Shown here piece after piece: positions 37,034 to 50,379 of a stretch of DNA of 64,000 nucleotides; position 1 is the first letter of the stretch, and every line of letters begins with the position of its first letter. Source of the stretch: Centropus unirufus. Taxonomy: Eukaryota > Chordata > Aves > Cuculiformes > Centropidae. The DNA lies in assembly GCA_013397695.1 (NCBI GenBank), contig VYZI01000123.1, positions 1,783,206 through 1,847,205 on the forward strand, written 5' to 3'. A program made the position numbers and the translations under genes. The notes under the pieces are model-generated. The model did not search any database. It was not told the DNA's origin and was given only the letters and a program-made list of their open reading frames with translations.

Positions 37034-39309
37034 GAACTGTTTTGGTCAGATAGCAAAGATATAATCCCAAGGACTGAGCTAAAATTATACTTTCTTTGGT
37101 TTTCATAATAAAGTGTTTTACTAGACCAAATTCCTTCACTTTGTATAAGCCTTTTTATGTCTGTAATAGTGAACTCAAGAGTTCTTTTATTTGCTTTCAA
37201 ACTAACGGCTTTCTTTTTCCTTTTTCTATCTTTGATAAACAGAGAAATGTGAGCTATGTAACCTTCTCTGTGGCTTTTATCCTTAGTGAAGGTTACATTC
37301 ATGAGATCTAACATTAGTAGAACATGATATGTTATTCACCTGAGATTCCTGAAGTCGAGTTGTTCACAGTTCTCTTGCGCACTTGTAGTCTCAGTCCATA
37401 GGACTGTTTATACCATTCTTACCAAGCTGTAAGCAATTCTGTCACTGCACCATAGGCTTCTCCATAAGATTCGGCATTGCCTTGAGTCAGAGGTATTGGC
37501 AAGCAGCCAGATTTCATTACTGCCTAAAATTTTCTGGCATTTAGCTAGTGCCCAGGTCAGGTTGCTATAAAAGATACAGCATAGAATGGTTGTGCCTTCT
37601 TTTCAAATCTAGTTTATTAAAACCATTATTTGCCCAGAACCTTACAGGAACATATACCTTTCTGACTAAACTCTTTTTCTGTGTAAAACCCTGATTTAGA
37701 TACCTAAGAGTCACATATGGATTTTGTCATCTTTACTGAGACTAAAGTAAAAAATTATGAAAATTGAGAAAAGTATGGTATTTTCTCAAGTTTCCTAACT
37801 ATAATCCCTTTTCTGTAGAATAGAAGGTTGTAAAGAAGTTAGCCTGGGTTTAATCCTCAGTTAAAATTTAAGAAACCATTTCAGGCTGTGATGGGACATT
37901 GTCTCTTAGATGTTCATCGTGTAAACACTTGTGCCTTATTTAATAATGCTTATTTACTTCTACATGTTAGTGATTCCTACTGATTAAACTAGCAGTTTCC
38001 ACATCATCTTTTTCTTGATGCTTCAGTTAATCTGAAAACATTTACATTTCTCCTAGCGAATGAAAAAGAATCATTACCACATCTCTCCTTACTGTTTCTC
38101 ATGCTGATATTTGGAGCAAGACGTTCAAATCTCCAAAAGAAGGTTTAAACATCTTTAGCAGTTTTAAGTACATTGTAAGCATCTAGAAGTTTAAGAGGTT
38201 AAAAGAAATCTTGATGGAATTTTGGAGTCTTTAAAAGTAAAGCAAACTGATAAGAGATTGTGTCTTGCACCAAACTGGAAAGTCAAACATTTTCCTGAGT
38301 CTCCACCATATGTCAAACCCATTAAATTACCCAGTATGGTACAAAATTTTCATATATGTGTAACAGTAACCTTTCAACTGTTCTTGGGTTGATTGCCCCA
38401 CGTTACATTGTCTGCTATGCTGACCATAGCTCTCTTGTGGGAAATCACAAAGTGCATATTAGGCAATGTACGGCTTGAACTAAATACAGAGCAGTCTATC
38501 TTAGGAAACAAAGTGGACAAGGGGGAAATAGAAAGGGTTACATAATTCTCTAATTTTGTTTAAATTGCCTCCCCTCCTTTTCCTTACTTCTGCTGTTATT
38601 CCAAATGCTATATCCTTTAAGAAAACTTTTTCATACACAGAAGCCTGCTTACATAGCACGTTACTAGCTCTAAAAATTTTAAATTAATAACGGTGGTATA
38701 AGGCAAAAAATTAATCACTTGAGGAGAGGGGAGGATGCAAAAAGCTAAATCTTTAAACTCCAAATGAGGTTACAAAACGACTCATTCAAAGCCATGCTTT
38801 TACTGGATAGATTTGAATGCATTTTTTACCATTGTATGTACATATTCCAGGTAAAAAGCATTGATTTTTAGCTCTTTGGGGGAGAATAAAGTCTCTGAAG
38901 CATCATTCTTATAGTATTTCATGACACATCCATGTTGATACATAGCTGGGCTTAATGCTCTTGGTGTACAGTATTGCCAAAAGGGAATCCTACTGTGTTC
39001 TCTCCAGTCAATTCCAGTCCATGAATGATACATCCTGCAAATGTGAAGCATTTCCAAATAGTTCACATGTAAATATATTTATCAACATAGTACCCCATCA
39101 CAAGCCATGTTAGAAACCGTCAAAAACCTAACAAATGGAAGGATACTGACAGAGGCTGACACTGCTGAGGAGCACAGGCAGGGGGCTGGGATAGATTGCA
39201 TTGTTGGTGGTATCTGAGTGCCACGACATGTACCAAGCACGATTTTGCCGTGATTAGCAATTACATTCAATATCATGAATCAGACCTTTGGGTAATTTTT
39301 CCCCTCACT

Positions 39310-40000
39310 GGTTGACTGCTCCCTTGTCCTCCCCAAACAGTCTGAACTGACAACGCTGATGTGTGGGTTGTTTGTTGCTGTTTGCAAGGGGTAACTTAAA
39401 TCACACACTACTACTTGGGTCAGTTTACTTCCCTAAATATAGGCCTTTAGATTAGTGTCATGCTTTAATGCCTCCCCACCCAGCCCTGGTCCGACCACCA
39501 GCTAAACACAAACACTTCTGACCCTAGTTCCCCACCACCCCTTAGGGAAAATTAAAAGGGAAATGAGGAAGAGAGGTTTGGAGGTTGGAAACTAAAACCG
39601 CTTTAACGAGATAGTAATAATAAAATGTAAAATAATATCTATAAAAAACAATAAAATGCACACAAATATACAAAATAAAACTCCCTGATGACCAATGATG
39701 CTGCAGAGCAGGCACAGGGAAGATCCCAGGCTGGACTTGGGAACTGGATTTGGGGACACACAGATCAGAAGCAGGGGCAGATCCTCACTGAATGCCAATC
39801 ATCAAAGAAGAGGGATTGATCCTTGGGATCCCTCTTGTTTATACTGAGTATGATATATATGGAATAGAATATTCTGTTGATCATCTATGGGTCGCCTGTC
39901 TTGTCCACTTGTCCTTGCAGGTGTGACCTTTTTTTCACTTTGTTGACTTAGAACATTCCACCAACTCAAGCATGGCAATGATTTTTATAGGAATAAGTAC
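39310..40000 (+). mobile_element. Probable degraded solo LTR of an avian endogenous retrovirus
   Basis: This stretch differs in composition from its surroundings. C-rich segments (39468-39545) precede 'GGAAACTAAAACCGCTTTAA', an AATAAA-rich zone (39617-39682), and then a block starting 'TTTATACTGAGTATGATATA' with 'GAATAGAATATTCTGTTGAT' and 'GGGTCGCCTGTCTTGTCC'. The order and wording of the last block match the 3' part of LTRs from avian endogenous retroviruses as I know them. No gag, pol or env sequence is seen on either side, so a solo LTR left by recombination is the simplest reading. Boundaries are approximate; I could not find clear terminal TG...CA or a target-site duplication. Confidence 0.55.
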
Positions 40001-40760
40001 AAACAACAGACTTTCTGTACACCATTACCCCATTATTTTAGTGATATCTATAAATATTAAACATTGTCACTTTTAGAGACAGAAGTTGCCTCAAAAACTT
40101 GTTAACTTTCAGAAAATGAAATTGCTTAGTTGAAAATTTAGAAAACTTGTTCTGTTTCAGTTCATTCAAATCAGAACTCTGAATTTCAGATGTTCTCCAA
40201 TATTTGAAACTGACAATCCAGAAAAGCACAGATCCTCATAGGTTCTATGAGAAATCTTATATGTGTATATTTTAAAATATTACTAATGTTGCTCTATATA
40301 ATGAATAATACCAAGCTTTACAGTTCCAAATATTAAAAAAAATGAAGCCAATCGTCAGAGTATATTCTGTCATCTTGAGACAGCTCAAAGAAGAATTTCT
40401 GTACTTCTGATGGGACATAAGAAATTACTCCCACCTAAATGCTTCTGCTTTGTAGTAGCAAGGAGAGTTCCAGGCAGGGTATTAAAAATAACTGGAGAGA
40501 TCCCACAAGGAATGTATGTCTTTATTCTGATCAGTCTTACAAACAACCTAGGTTAGCAACAAAAGCATACAAGGGCGCAGATCTGTATTCATTGTGATTA
40601 GGAATAAATCTGGATTTTCAGTATATTTACATAAGAATGTAGTTGAAAGTGTAGAGACAAATTTGAATATAGTAATCTTGTTTTAACACATGCAGAAACT
40701 CTGTGTAGTTTACATACCAAAATTAATTTAAGACACGTGTCTAAGATTATCATCTGTAAT
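40001..40760. other. Non-coding sequence between LTR and CR1
   Basis: No gene is seen in this AT-rich spacer between the probable LTR and the CR1 copy. Confidence 0.6.
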
Positions 40761-41261
40761 AATGTTGAAACCTCAATGTAAGAAGGATATGGAACTGTTG
40801 GAATGAGTCCAGATGAGCACTACAAAAATGAGCAGAGTGGTGAAGCACCTCTACTATGAGGCCAGGCTAAGGGAGCTGGGGCTCGTCAGCCTGGGGAAGA
40901 GAAGGCTCTGGGGAGACGTTATAATGGCCTTCCATTACATGAAAGTGGAGTATAAGAAAGCCAGGGCAGGACTTTGTAAAAAGGTATGTAGTGATAGGAC
41001 AAGGGGGAATGGCTACAAATTGAAGAGGGGAATATTTAGACTAGACATGATGAAGAAATTCTTTATGATGAGGGTGGTAAGTCACTGGCATGGGTTGCCC
41101 AGGGAAGTTGTGGTTGCGCCCTCCTTGGAAGTGTTCAAGGCCAGGTCGGATGAGCCCTTGAGGAACCTGGTCTGGTAGGAGGTGTCCCTGGCCATGGTAG
41201 GGGTGTTGGAACTAGATGATCTTTAATGTCTGTTTTAATACAAACCATTCTTATTCTATGA
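40761..41261 (+). repeat. CR1 LINE 3' portion, ORF2 C-terminal frame still open
   Basis: The best-preserved CR1 copy in the window. The start (GTTGAAACCTCAATGTAAGA then GGAACTGTTGGAATGAGTCC) is mid ORF2. The frame from 40813 to 41178 is open for 121 codons and encodes the end of the CR1 ORF2 polyprotein, including LRELGLVSLGKRRLWGD, SDRTRGNGYKLKRG and HGLPREVVVAPSLEVFKA, the conserved tail beyond the reverse transcriptase domain. It is followed by a 3' untranslated part with 'TGGAACTAGATGATCTTTAA' and a terminal 'CATTCTTATTCTATGA'. It lacks the endonuclease and reverse transcriptase regions and so cannot move by itself. The intact frame suggests it is among the younger copies here. Confidence 0.92.
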
Positions 41262-41548
41262 CAACTTCAGTTAGCCACAAGTTGCATGTCTGGTTTAAGT
41301 AGATCACATAGACTTCATCCATAAAATAGAACAGAAAAAAATATATCAGTATGTCCAGAAAGCAATCTATCTTACCGTAGACACATTTTATCTGAGAAAA
41401 ATCACTATCCAAAGATTTTTTTCAGCTCTCAGCTACAGAGCAAAACCAGACAAATTGTGCAGATTAGACATCAAACTCTTAGATGGCTGAAGATAAATGA
41501 GATGAAACCGCTCCTCTGTGTTTTATCTAGGCAACCCTCCTTTCAAGC

Positions 41549-41564
41549 AAAAAAAAAAAAAAAA
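41549..41564. repeat. Poly(A) tract
   Basis: Sixteen consecutive A residues. The upstream sequence matches no processed transcript or SINE that I can recognise. Confidence 0.9.
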
Positions 41565-43316
41565 GTAAAAATACTACCCTCTGACACATTCTTTAAAAGG
41601 GAGAGAGTGACTACATTAAACTCAGATAGAAACTTTTAATGCAGTCTGTGACTATGTGTGGATGAATTGGTCAGTGAGTGATAGGGAAATATTCACTTCT
41701 GCAGCAGTAACAAGAACATCTTTCAAGATCATGTCACTTCTCTACTGTAAATATCTGAATTATTTTTATTAAAATAAGGGCATGGCAAGTAGGTGACATT
41801 ATTTTGAATGGATGACAATAAAGCACCTTTATATTTCAAATGTTAAAGGCATACAAAGTAGTTGGTGTTATGGGAAGGGGGAAAACAAGCCAATTCAATC
41901 AAAATAGAATTCAGACCTTCCAGAGAATCCAAAACAAGTCTATTTATAAGCTCAAAGACTCTATCAGGATCATATTTTTTTTCTGGGATAACATTTTAGA
42001 AGGGTTTTAATAGTCTTAACCTCCAAACCGTACATGCTACGCTGCGTCTGCATTTAAAGCCATTGAGGGGAATCTCAGTGGCCCACATACAGATCCACAT
42101 CTTGGAGGAGCAGCTGAATCCTAAACAATTTTTCTCAACTTTGTTTTACTACATCTGTCAAAAAGATGTAACTGCACTCTGTTGGAATAAGAATTCTAAT
42201 TTCTATTTACAGCTAATTTAGAACGTGATTCTGATTATGCTGTAATATAAGGAAAAATAAAAATGAGGCAATTTTCCTCTATAAACTTTTTTTTCTGAAA
42301 AGGCATGAACATAAGAAAGCCAGGAAAAAATAAAGTTGTTTTCTCAGTTCTTTGAAATTGTTGCAATTAGCATTACGATTTAGAAAGAGATGGTTGAAAT
42401 TGTTATAAACCACAATTTACAATTCTTTTTATCAGGAATGAAGGAGATTGTTATCTGGGAAATAGTCTGAACATTGCACACAGCCAAAGGATGATGTGAA
42501 GTCAGAATATAAACAGACCTTATAAGGGGGCCACAGAGATTCTTTGGATTGGAAAAAAAAATAAATTAATCCAATTGGAATGGCTGAACGCTACTGCCTA
42601 TCCAAAACCAGCTCCACTGCATGAGGATGCTGTGGAGAAAGGCTTAATCTTTGCACCAGTTCTTGCCAAAGTCATAACATGCTTCCTGTACCCACATGAT
42701 AATACTCTACATGAATGTAGACAGTGAGAATTGTTACAGAAACTAGACAGGAAAACAGTAACATAGATAACTATCATTCCTTCTAACATAAAACCCGACC
42801 TTATAGTTACAAAAAGGCAGGGATTCTTTTGCCCCAATCTTAACAACATGGATCTTCTGACAAGAATAAGTATTTACTGTTTAAGAAAAACACCCTAAAT
42901 AGTATTTGGCCGTGAGGAAGATTTTCCACTTCTGCAAACTCTTTAGAGTGATAGCTGCAGCACACAGGCCTGTTACTATAAATCTATTTCTCTAAGTGTT
43001 ATTTATTTAAGCAAATAAATTATATTTTGGATAGACTCCATCTGAGTCACTACATACAAGAAATATCTGTAGACTTCTGAACCAAAAATTTTGCTGATGC
43101 TTGTCTGTTGGTTAGAAGGAGGGTAAAATTCAGAATCTGGCTGTATTTTAATGTTATAAGTCAATAAGAGAAAAAACTATAAAAGAATAGTAAAGGACAA
43201 ACATTCCAAATAGGCAAGAGGCTATTTAGAAGAAAGGCACAGAGGCAGGACCGGAAAGTCTTCCAATAGTTAAGGTTAAAATGTACACAAAAAAAAAGGT
43301 GCTATAAAGAGAGGAT

Positions 43317-43333
43317 AAAAAAAAAAAAAAAAA
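43317..43333. repeat. Poly(A) tract
   Basis: Seventeen consecutive A residues, with a smaller A run at about 43289-43298. No retroposed element is recognisable upstream. Confidence 0.9.
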
Positions 43334-44284
43334 GATGACAAAACACAGACAGAGAAAATGAAATTCTCAGGAATTTCCAGGGAAGCTTTAAAAGGTTCAG
43401 TAAGATAGGTGTTTGGATGATAATCTTAAATCATTCGTTCAATCTCTTGAAGATTTTTATGGCATTTGTAACAGATTGGAAGTCATCCAGGAGATGCCAT
43501 CTTTCTCTGGGTATTATCAAACTATTCCTGTCAACATCGTAAGCATAAGTAAGGTATAAATAGATTTTTAAAAAGTTCTACAGCAGCAGCTCTCATAAGC
43601 TACATAGTACTTTGACCATTGTATTGTAAGAATGGATAGATCAATTTTTGCCTTCCCTGTATAATCATGAACTTAAGGATGTTTGATTTGTTACTGTATC
43701 CAACATCAGATAGGCCCACCTTCTCTGCAGTTGCCCCAGAAGGCCTATTGTCACTGCGTAGGCAATTGTGCCTGATGTTTGAAATCAATATTAGTTTAGC
43801 TGGTTTCTATGCAGGCGGAGCATGTTTCACTAAGCTATTAAGTGTTCCTCCTCCTACTGATCTATCAACTCAACTGTGTGGAACTGGACCAGAGGGTCCA
43901 AGGTGTGGACTACCTCCTTTACCCATTTATGGGCAATGTCCAGTAATAAGGCATAGCCAGTCAATGCAATAAAGGCATTTCTCTTACAAACTGAGAGAAG
44001 ACTGTACTCTGACTGAGAATTTATAGTTTCTTTTGACAAATCATATTAGCTCAAATTAGCTGTTGAAAGGACCAAATGTTCCCAAGAATGGAATTTTCTT
44101 TAATTTATGAATTCAAAGCATATGGAACCATTCCATCCACAAGAAAAGCTAAAAGTAAATCATTGGAATTAGCCACAGAAAAGTGAAACCAAGCACTTGT
44201 AATTTTTTGTGTCAGTTTTTGTCCTGAGTGTATTTCCAACTGAATATTTTAATATATGTATATATAAACACACTCAAATCTAAA

Positions 44285-44298
44285 ATATATATATATAT
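44285..44298. repeat. Short (AT)n microsatellite
   Basis: Seven AT units. A related degenerate TA-rich stretch lies 30 bp upstream (44246-44266). Confidence 0.85.
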
Positions 44299-46682
44299 GT
44301 TCAAATGTCAAAGTCAGAGAGAAAGAGGAGATAGAATAACAGAACAATAGGCCAGACTGTTCATGAGATTACTTTTCCCTGACAGTCTGTCAAATTAGGG
44401 CAGGGAAGTTTGGCTATCCAGCATAAGAAGGACTGTTGAGTCAGTATTTTAGATCTCATGTTAAGCTAAGGTGATTTTCCTCCATGAAGTAATACAGGGG
44501 AAGCTTTAGGGAAATCAATAGACTATCTTTTTAGGGAATAGAGGTAGAAAGGAAATACGCATAGGAACTTCAGCAGCAAAATTTGGAAATCATTAGCATT
44601 TGTAAAATTGACCCAAAACTATAAAATAGAACACGCATACATTCCATTAGTAATGAAATTACATTCAATTGCAAAAGGTTTCTATGGAAATCAAGTGGGT
44701 AAGATTCGTGCTACAGCTACCAGCTAATCCTGCTGCAAGGAGTCCTACAGTGTGGCATGGAATTCTGTTTCTATATACTGAGTCTGCGGACAAGATTATT
44801 TAAACATGATTAAATCCCAACCTGAGTTTTGTGGCATTTTGGTATGAGGAGCCAGTACAGTAATTAGATTTAATGTATATGAATAAATGTGCAGTTTATG
44901 CAGGCAAGAGAGATATGTAACATCTTTGCATCTTTAAAATTTTGTGCAATTTTCTTTTTGCAATTGAAAAGTGATAAGAAAGATACACAAACTCCAGCTT
45001 AGCATACAAAGCTAAAGGCGGGGAAATTAAGCAAGAAGACATTAGAATTGGTGTAGTTATGTGCCAACATGAAGAGAAGCAATCAGGCTTTCTCAGGATG
45101 TATACTATTGCGTACTTCAGCGATAGCATGAGGATAGCTTAGGTACATGTAGTTATGAGAAGGAACAGCAATTAAGTCCTAACATTGAGGCAGCTTTGAA
45201 GGAATATATTTTACTTTTTTTGCAAAGAATGAGGAAAAAAAAATTAAAATTAATCTTCAACAAACTTAAGAGGTTTTGAGGGAGAACACTTGGTGGTTAA
45301 TTCTTCTCATATATACCGATTGCTACAGTCATAAATGTCTAGTTTTGAAAGTCCAATTAAAAAGCAGTATCATATTTATGTTGTGCAAGTCTGCCTGGAA
45401 ATGTAGAGAGCATAGTTTCATACTCCAGTACATCTCTTCCCCCTTAAGGTGCTTATTTTCCCCCTCCTATCACTCTTTTCCATACAACCTTTTTTTCAAT
45501 TTATTTCTTCCTTAAAAAAAAATGAAAGCAAAAATAAAACTGTTCTACATTTTTCTTAAAGACTATGAGTTTTCAGGTCGTGAGTATCTTCCAGTCTCAG
45601 AGGGTGAAAACTGAGGAACCATATTTAGCTGAATGTAATTTATGCTACCTTTCCTTCACCTGTGGTCCGAGGAGAAATGAGAGTAAGATAATTCACCCCA
45701 CCCGAACTATAGCCATTCTTCTGTGTTTTGAAAGTGGAGGATTAAAGTCAAGGTTTCTTCTCTCATTCTCAGCTGTTTCTCCAAATGTTAGTTTGCAATA
45801 GGACACGTTAGACAAACAGCCTTTTTTCTTCTCCCTTATGAGCACTGTAGAGTAACTTATTTAGCTGAGAATAGCTTTAAAATTTTGCTACAGCCTTTTC
45901 TTACAACAAAGAATTTTCATATAAAAGGATGCCATCATGTCAATAGTTTTCTCTGAAGCATCGCTTACTAAATTCACATTAAGTATTATTATGTACTAAG
46001 AAGAAGAATTCCAGTTCCTAAAACGTGTTCTAGAGGTTCAAAAAGTTTCATCTGCCCTACAGTACCACTTAAAATGCAGATCTTTCTTCCTTTTTTTCTC
46101 CTTTTTTCTTTTCCTCCATTAAAAATAACAACCATTTGCCAACAGGAATAGCTCATGAGGTAATTTTGAGTATTGAAAAAGCTCTATAGTAATGCTGTTC
46201 TATCAAAATGTATGTTCTGGTGTTAATAAGCTATATCTCGACTGAAACATAAGCAAATAAATCACATTCGATATGGGAATAAAAGTCTTCACTGGTCTAG
46301 AAGGATTTGAGATACCAGCAGTGTATGGTAACTGTAATTTGGGCTATGAGTGGTTTGAGCAATCAATGTGCAAAGTGTGAGTTCTCTCTCGAAAAGAGAT
46401 AGCTTGGTACAGTCCCAGTAGGAACTAGACCCATTTGCAAACATATTTCCCTAACAGATGCATGTCCTGCATGCAGGATGCTTGTTCTTGGGTCCCAGCC
46501 CCCTAAAAGAAGCAATATTCTTTTAACAGATATTGAGGAACCCCCCAGGCTGTGCAAGTGCTTCATATATGCACACCCTTCATATACTCTTCATATATGC
46601 AGAAACAAAAGAAAGTGCATCAATTTCTGCTAAAATATCTTAAATAACACAGATGTGTCCTCATATGACCACTTCCTTGTTC

Positions 46683-46695
46683 TTTTTTTTTTTTT
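46683..46695. repeat. Poly(T) tract
   Basis: Thirteen T residues with no recognisable retroelement beside them. Confidence 0.85.
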
Positions 46696-47089
46696 AATCT
46701 GCCAAGTGGGGTTATTTTTTGGTAGTAGAGGAAAGGTTTGATTCTTCTTGGATGGCATTTGAGAATACTAGAAGCAGTACAACAGAGGCTGTTTCTATTT
46801 GCATATTGAAGACATGAAGAATTTTAACAGGATGATTGAATTCTCCTTGTCAAAATAACTTTCTAAAATAAGTTTGAAAAAAAAATTTGTTGTAATCTTC
46901 AATAATTTCAGATATTTTAATTCATGAGAGGAAGAATGTTTACTGGATATTCTCTCAGTGTATACAATATTAAATTGTAGATTTGGAACATATATATATT
47001 TTTATGTAGAAGAGAATACTGTATTTGGCATCACCACATAGGTGAGGCCATAAAAAGACCAAATCAAACCCAATGTCTCTTGTGTAAGC

Positions 47090-47215
47090 ACTGATGAGAC
47101 TGGTTGTAACGAGTACATTTGGCGTGGTGAAGTGTTAAGTGGCGTTCAGAAAAGATAAACTAAAATCAGTACAATTCCAGAGGAAGATAATTAGAATAAA
47201 TGGAGAAAATGGTGA
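47090..47215 (+). repeat. Possible ancient CR1-like fragment
   Basis: 'TTCAGAAAAGATAAACTAAA' followed by 'ACAATTCCAGAGGAAGATAA' and 'ATTAGAATAAATGGAG' has the wording and spacing of the part of CR1/L3-type ORF2 that encodes the lysine/glutamine-rich stretch before the last domain (in fresh copies an 'AAAGATxTGGAxxxxxTGGA...GTCCAGAGGA' run). It is very diverged, so the family call is tentative. Confidence 0.3.
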
Positions 47216-48718
47216 GACATCTGTTGACAGATGTTGGAAAGTAATAGGTTTCTAAGTGTTGGACAAGAGTATATAGTGAAAGAACTATTTGGCTGCTTTA
47301 TATGCTACGCACATATGAATTAACATATGTGAGTTCCTCCACAAAGACACACACATATCTTACCTAGACTTACAACCACTTCAATACCTGGCTCCCAAGC
47401 TACTTAAGCTACTTGCCAGACAGTCTATCTTGATATTTGCTAAACAATAACACACACAGATGTCCATACCCTCACTCACTCCAATTGCTGGTCCAGAAGC
47501 TTAGGCCCTGGTCTAACTGCAGTTGCTGGCACCTAGATTTTCATTAACAAAAATGCACATGGAATAGAGAAGGTCTCGCCCAGGAAAATATAAATGGGGT
47601 TCACTGAGAAGACAGGGCAAACTGCAATGATTAGGCACAGGGCATGGTGCGATAAGTCTACTGACAAGACCAGTTTACACACATTCAGACCCTTTTAAGC
47701 TCTTATCCATTTACCTTCCCTTGTCTCGTTCTCCCCAAATTACCTCAATATCTCTCTTTCTCCACCTTTGCTTCCTCCCTCTGAGCAACCTATAGCAATC
47801 TTTAAGCAGCCCCTACATGCTCTTTCCTGTATCTTGTAATGCCATTCATTCTGAATGGTACACCCAATAACCGCTGTCAGTGACTTATCTTGATGGGTTT
47901 CACAGCCAAACCCTGTTCCTGTATATATTATTCTAATGTGGATACTGCTTTACATAGAAATAATATTTCATAGGTACCTACTTATAATCATCACAAGCTG
48001 GTGATGTTTTTATTATTCCAGAATAAATATAGGTAGCATTTACAAAAGGTTTTAAAAATTTGAGTTTTTTTTTAAAATATAACATATCAGTTTGAATCTT
48101 TCTCCAGCTTGCTTGTCTGCAAGTTGCCCCCAAGTGTACTTGTGTTTTGAAAGATAAATCAACAAGTTCAGAAAAACTTTATAAAAGCAAAAAAAGCTAT
48201 TTTTTATATCTAAAAAAAACCCAACCAAACAGGAAAAGGATACTTTCAGACAGAATAAAAAAAAACCATTTTATTCTTGATTTAAAAAAATACACATATC
48301 AGCAGAAAAACACTATGTGCTGGAACCTTATCATCGGTTTCTACTTTGCATGCATGACAATTGAACTACTGTGGTAAGTTACTTTTACTGAAAAATATTG
48401 ATAGACCAAAATGAAAAAAAGAAATATTCTCCCTCTACAATACTGTATGTGACTGAGATCTATGTTTTAATAATTGTGTTATTAAATATAAAACCTGTCC
48501 TTGTAACTTCAAAACACATCATTCCTTATGAAAGACATTTATTTTTGTAATTGTCCAAACATACGTCTAGATTATTATACAGAGATGTCAACGTATTTCA
48601 GTAAGTTCCTCAGCAAGAACTGTCTTCTCTCAAATGAGGAGGGAAAGGTACAAACCTGTCTCCTGAGATCTACTGTACACCAAGCTAGTCAGAGAGTTTA
48701 GCTGACTCAGGGAATGTA
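47216..48718. other. Non-coding sequence, pyrimidine-rich patch
   Basis: No gene is seen. Around 47690-47910 the plus strand is C- and T-rich and lower in A than its surroundings. It could be a decayed repeat but I cannot assign it. Confidence 0.55.
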
Positions 48719-48764
48719 GCTACCTTTTTTGAGGGAATGCCGCTACCTTTTTTGAGGGAATGCC
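48719..48764. repeat. 23-bp perfect tandem duplication
   Basis: The unit (starting GCTACCTTTTTTGAGGGAAT, 23 bp) occurs twice without mismatch at 48719-48741 and 48742-48764. A partial match (GGGAATG) lies immediately before. Exact identity suggests a recent slippage or duplication event and a possible length polymorphism. Confidence 0.95.
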
Positions 48765-50379
48765 ATCATGAAGGGGAGAACAAGAACTGGAGAAAATCAT
48801 CAGAAGTGGTACACAGAAATTGAGAATAGAGGATTCCAGGGGAGCTAACTTCCCTGTGGGAAATGTTTCAGAGATAGAACAAATGTCATTATCACAAAGT
48901 AAGTGGACTTTTGGGATGCAAAGTTTTTACTGTAAAGGGCAGCAATATGAATGGTTTTAGAATGTGGCCCAAATTAGCAGAAATACTTAGTTGTTCCATG
49001 TCAGCACAACGGATGAAGCTTGCAAATGAGGAGGAGTGTGTTTCAAACTTTCTCATCTCTCCTTCATTGCCATTATTTACATTATTCACATGTCCCTTGT
49101 TTTGCCTTGTGGGAACATGAGGCGCTGAAACCTGTCCACTTAGGTTATATCGACTTTGTTGCTCATTTAACACATCTGATCAGTGGATCAGTTAACCTTG
49201 TATTCCAAGTGATACTAATTGCTATCTATTGGTCAGCTTTCAAATATTAATGTTTTCAGAAATGCATATTTCGAATTAAATTCTTTAAAAAAGAAACAAA
49301 GCCCAGCATGTAAAAATGAATAAAAATGGTACTTCTGAAATCTTCTTAATTTCACAGAAGAGCTAAAGTGCTTCACAATAAAAAAGTTGATAGAATTTCA
49401 TCTGGTTTATAGGGGACAGAGAAGAGTCTTACTCAGAATGATGCAGCAAATAAATTATGAGCAGGAAACTGAGTTTTGATTCTAAAATCCAAGCTCATCA
49501 TTGAAAAGAATGCTCACACTTACATATATGATAACAGATTTCCCTTCCAGAATAGACAACAAAAAGCTATTTTAAATGATAGTAAAACACACAGAATCAC
49601 AAGCAATGTGTAACCACACTGAGAAGGCCAATACATAAAAATACAATCTCCTTAAAGCTGCATAAATATTAAACTAAACAACATTCAAAGTCATCTGTTA
49701 CAGTACTATATCCTGAACTTATTTTCAACTTTCAGTGTCAAAAGAAAGAATTATGGCACATCTTTATTTTTTAAATAGTTTAAGCAGACAGAGTTTGCAT
49801 TGCTAATAACACAGGTATTAGTTCCACCTGAGCATAAGTCTTAAATGTCACACTTGATCATAAAGAGTCCATTCACTTTAAAAAGAGAGAGGGGGTTTCC
49901 TCAGGTATCTAATTACAACACCTTTTAGTTTAGGTTATATCACTGAAGGACAAAGCATTTTTTGAAGACCCAGCCCAACTGTTTGCATCTATACTGCTAA
50001 CTAGTACAGGAGTAGGGACCAGTCTCATACCTTGAGGCTACCATCACTTCCATAAGGGGCCCTACAGAAATTTTTTAAGCGTGATTTTAGTTTTATTTCT
50101 CTGAAATCATGGGACATGTACATTACCGACTTTCAGAGCAACATTTCTTAGAATGACACCAATATCTGGTTGCACATGCTAGGGACACAAGTGTTGAAGT
50201 AGGCCCCAATTTCCCTGACCAGCCTCAGCTGGGCCTTCCACAACATCTACTCTCTATTGACCCAGGAGATCCAATTAAGCGCAGACATAGGCCCTTATCC
50301 TTGTTGAGGCTAAGTTTCTCTTTCCAGCTCCTCCTCCTGAGTCCATACTTAGTCCCTAGGTCTGCTGTAAGCATGGGTA
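48765..50379. other. Non-coding sequence, possible repeat at its end
   Basis: No gene is seen. From about 50180 a GC-richer block (CCCTGACCAGCCTCAGCTGG to GTTGAGGCTAAGTTTCTC) precedes the CR1-like fragment and may be part of the same or another old element. Confidence 0.5.

Larger units (their letters stand above)
36090..39309. other. Non-coding sequence
   Basis: No gene is seen. It contains a long imperfect inverted repeat (36435-36474) and a 12-bp tandem repeat (36998-37033), both listed separately. Open frames on the two strands around 37.0-37.3 kb are antisense shadows of each other with no recognisable content. Confidence 0.65.
41262..47089. other. Unique AT-rich non-coding sequence
   Basis: No gene is seen. 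It contains A tracts at 41549-41564 and 43317-43333 and a short (TA)n at 44285-44298. Opposite-strand open frames at 43.6-44.0 kb overlap each other and match nothing known. Confidence 0.65.

Noticed and set aside
40813..41178. 121-codon frame as a host gene
   Set aside because: It is the C-terminal part of CR1 ORF2, inside a recognisable CR1 copy.
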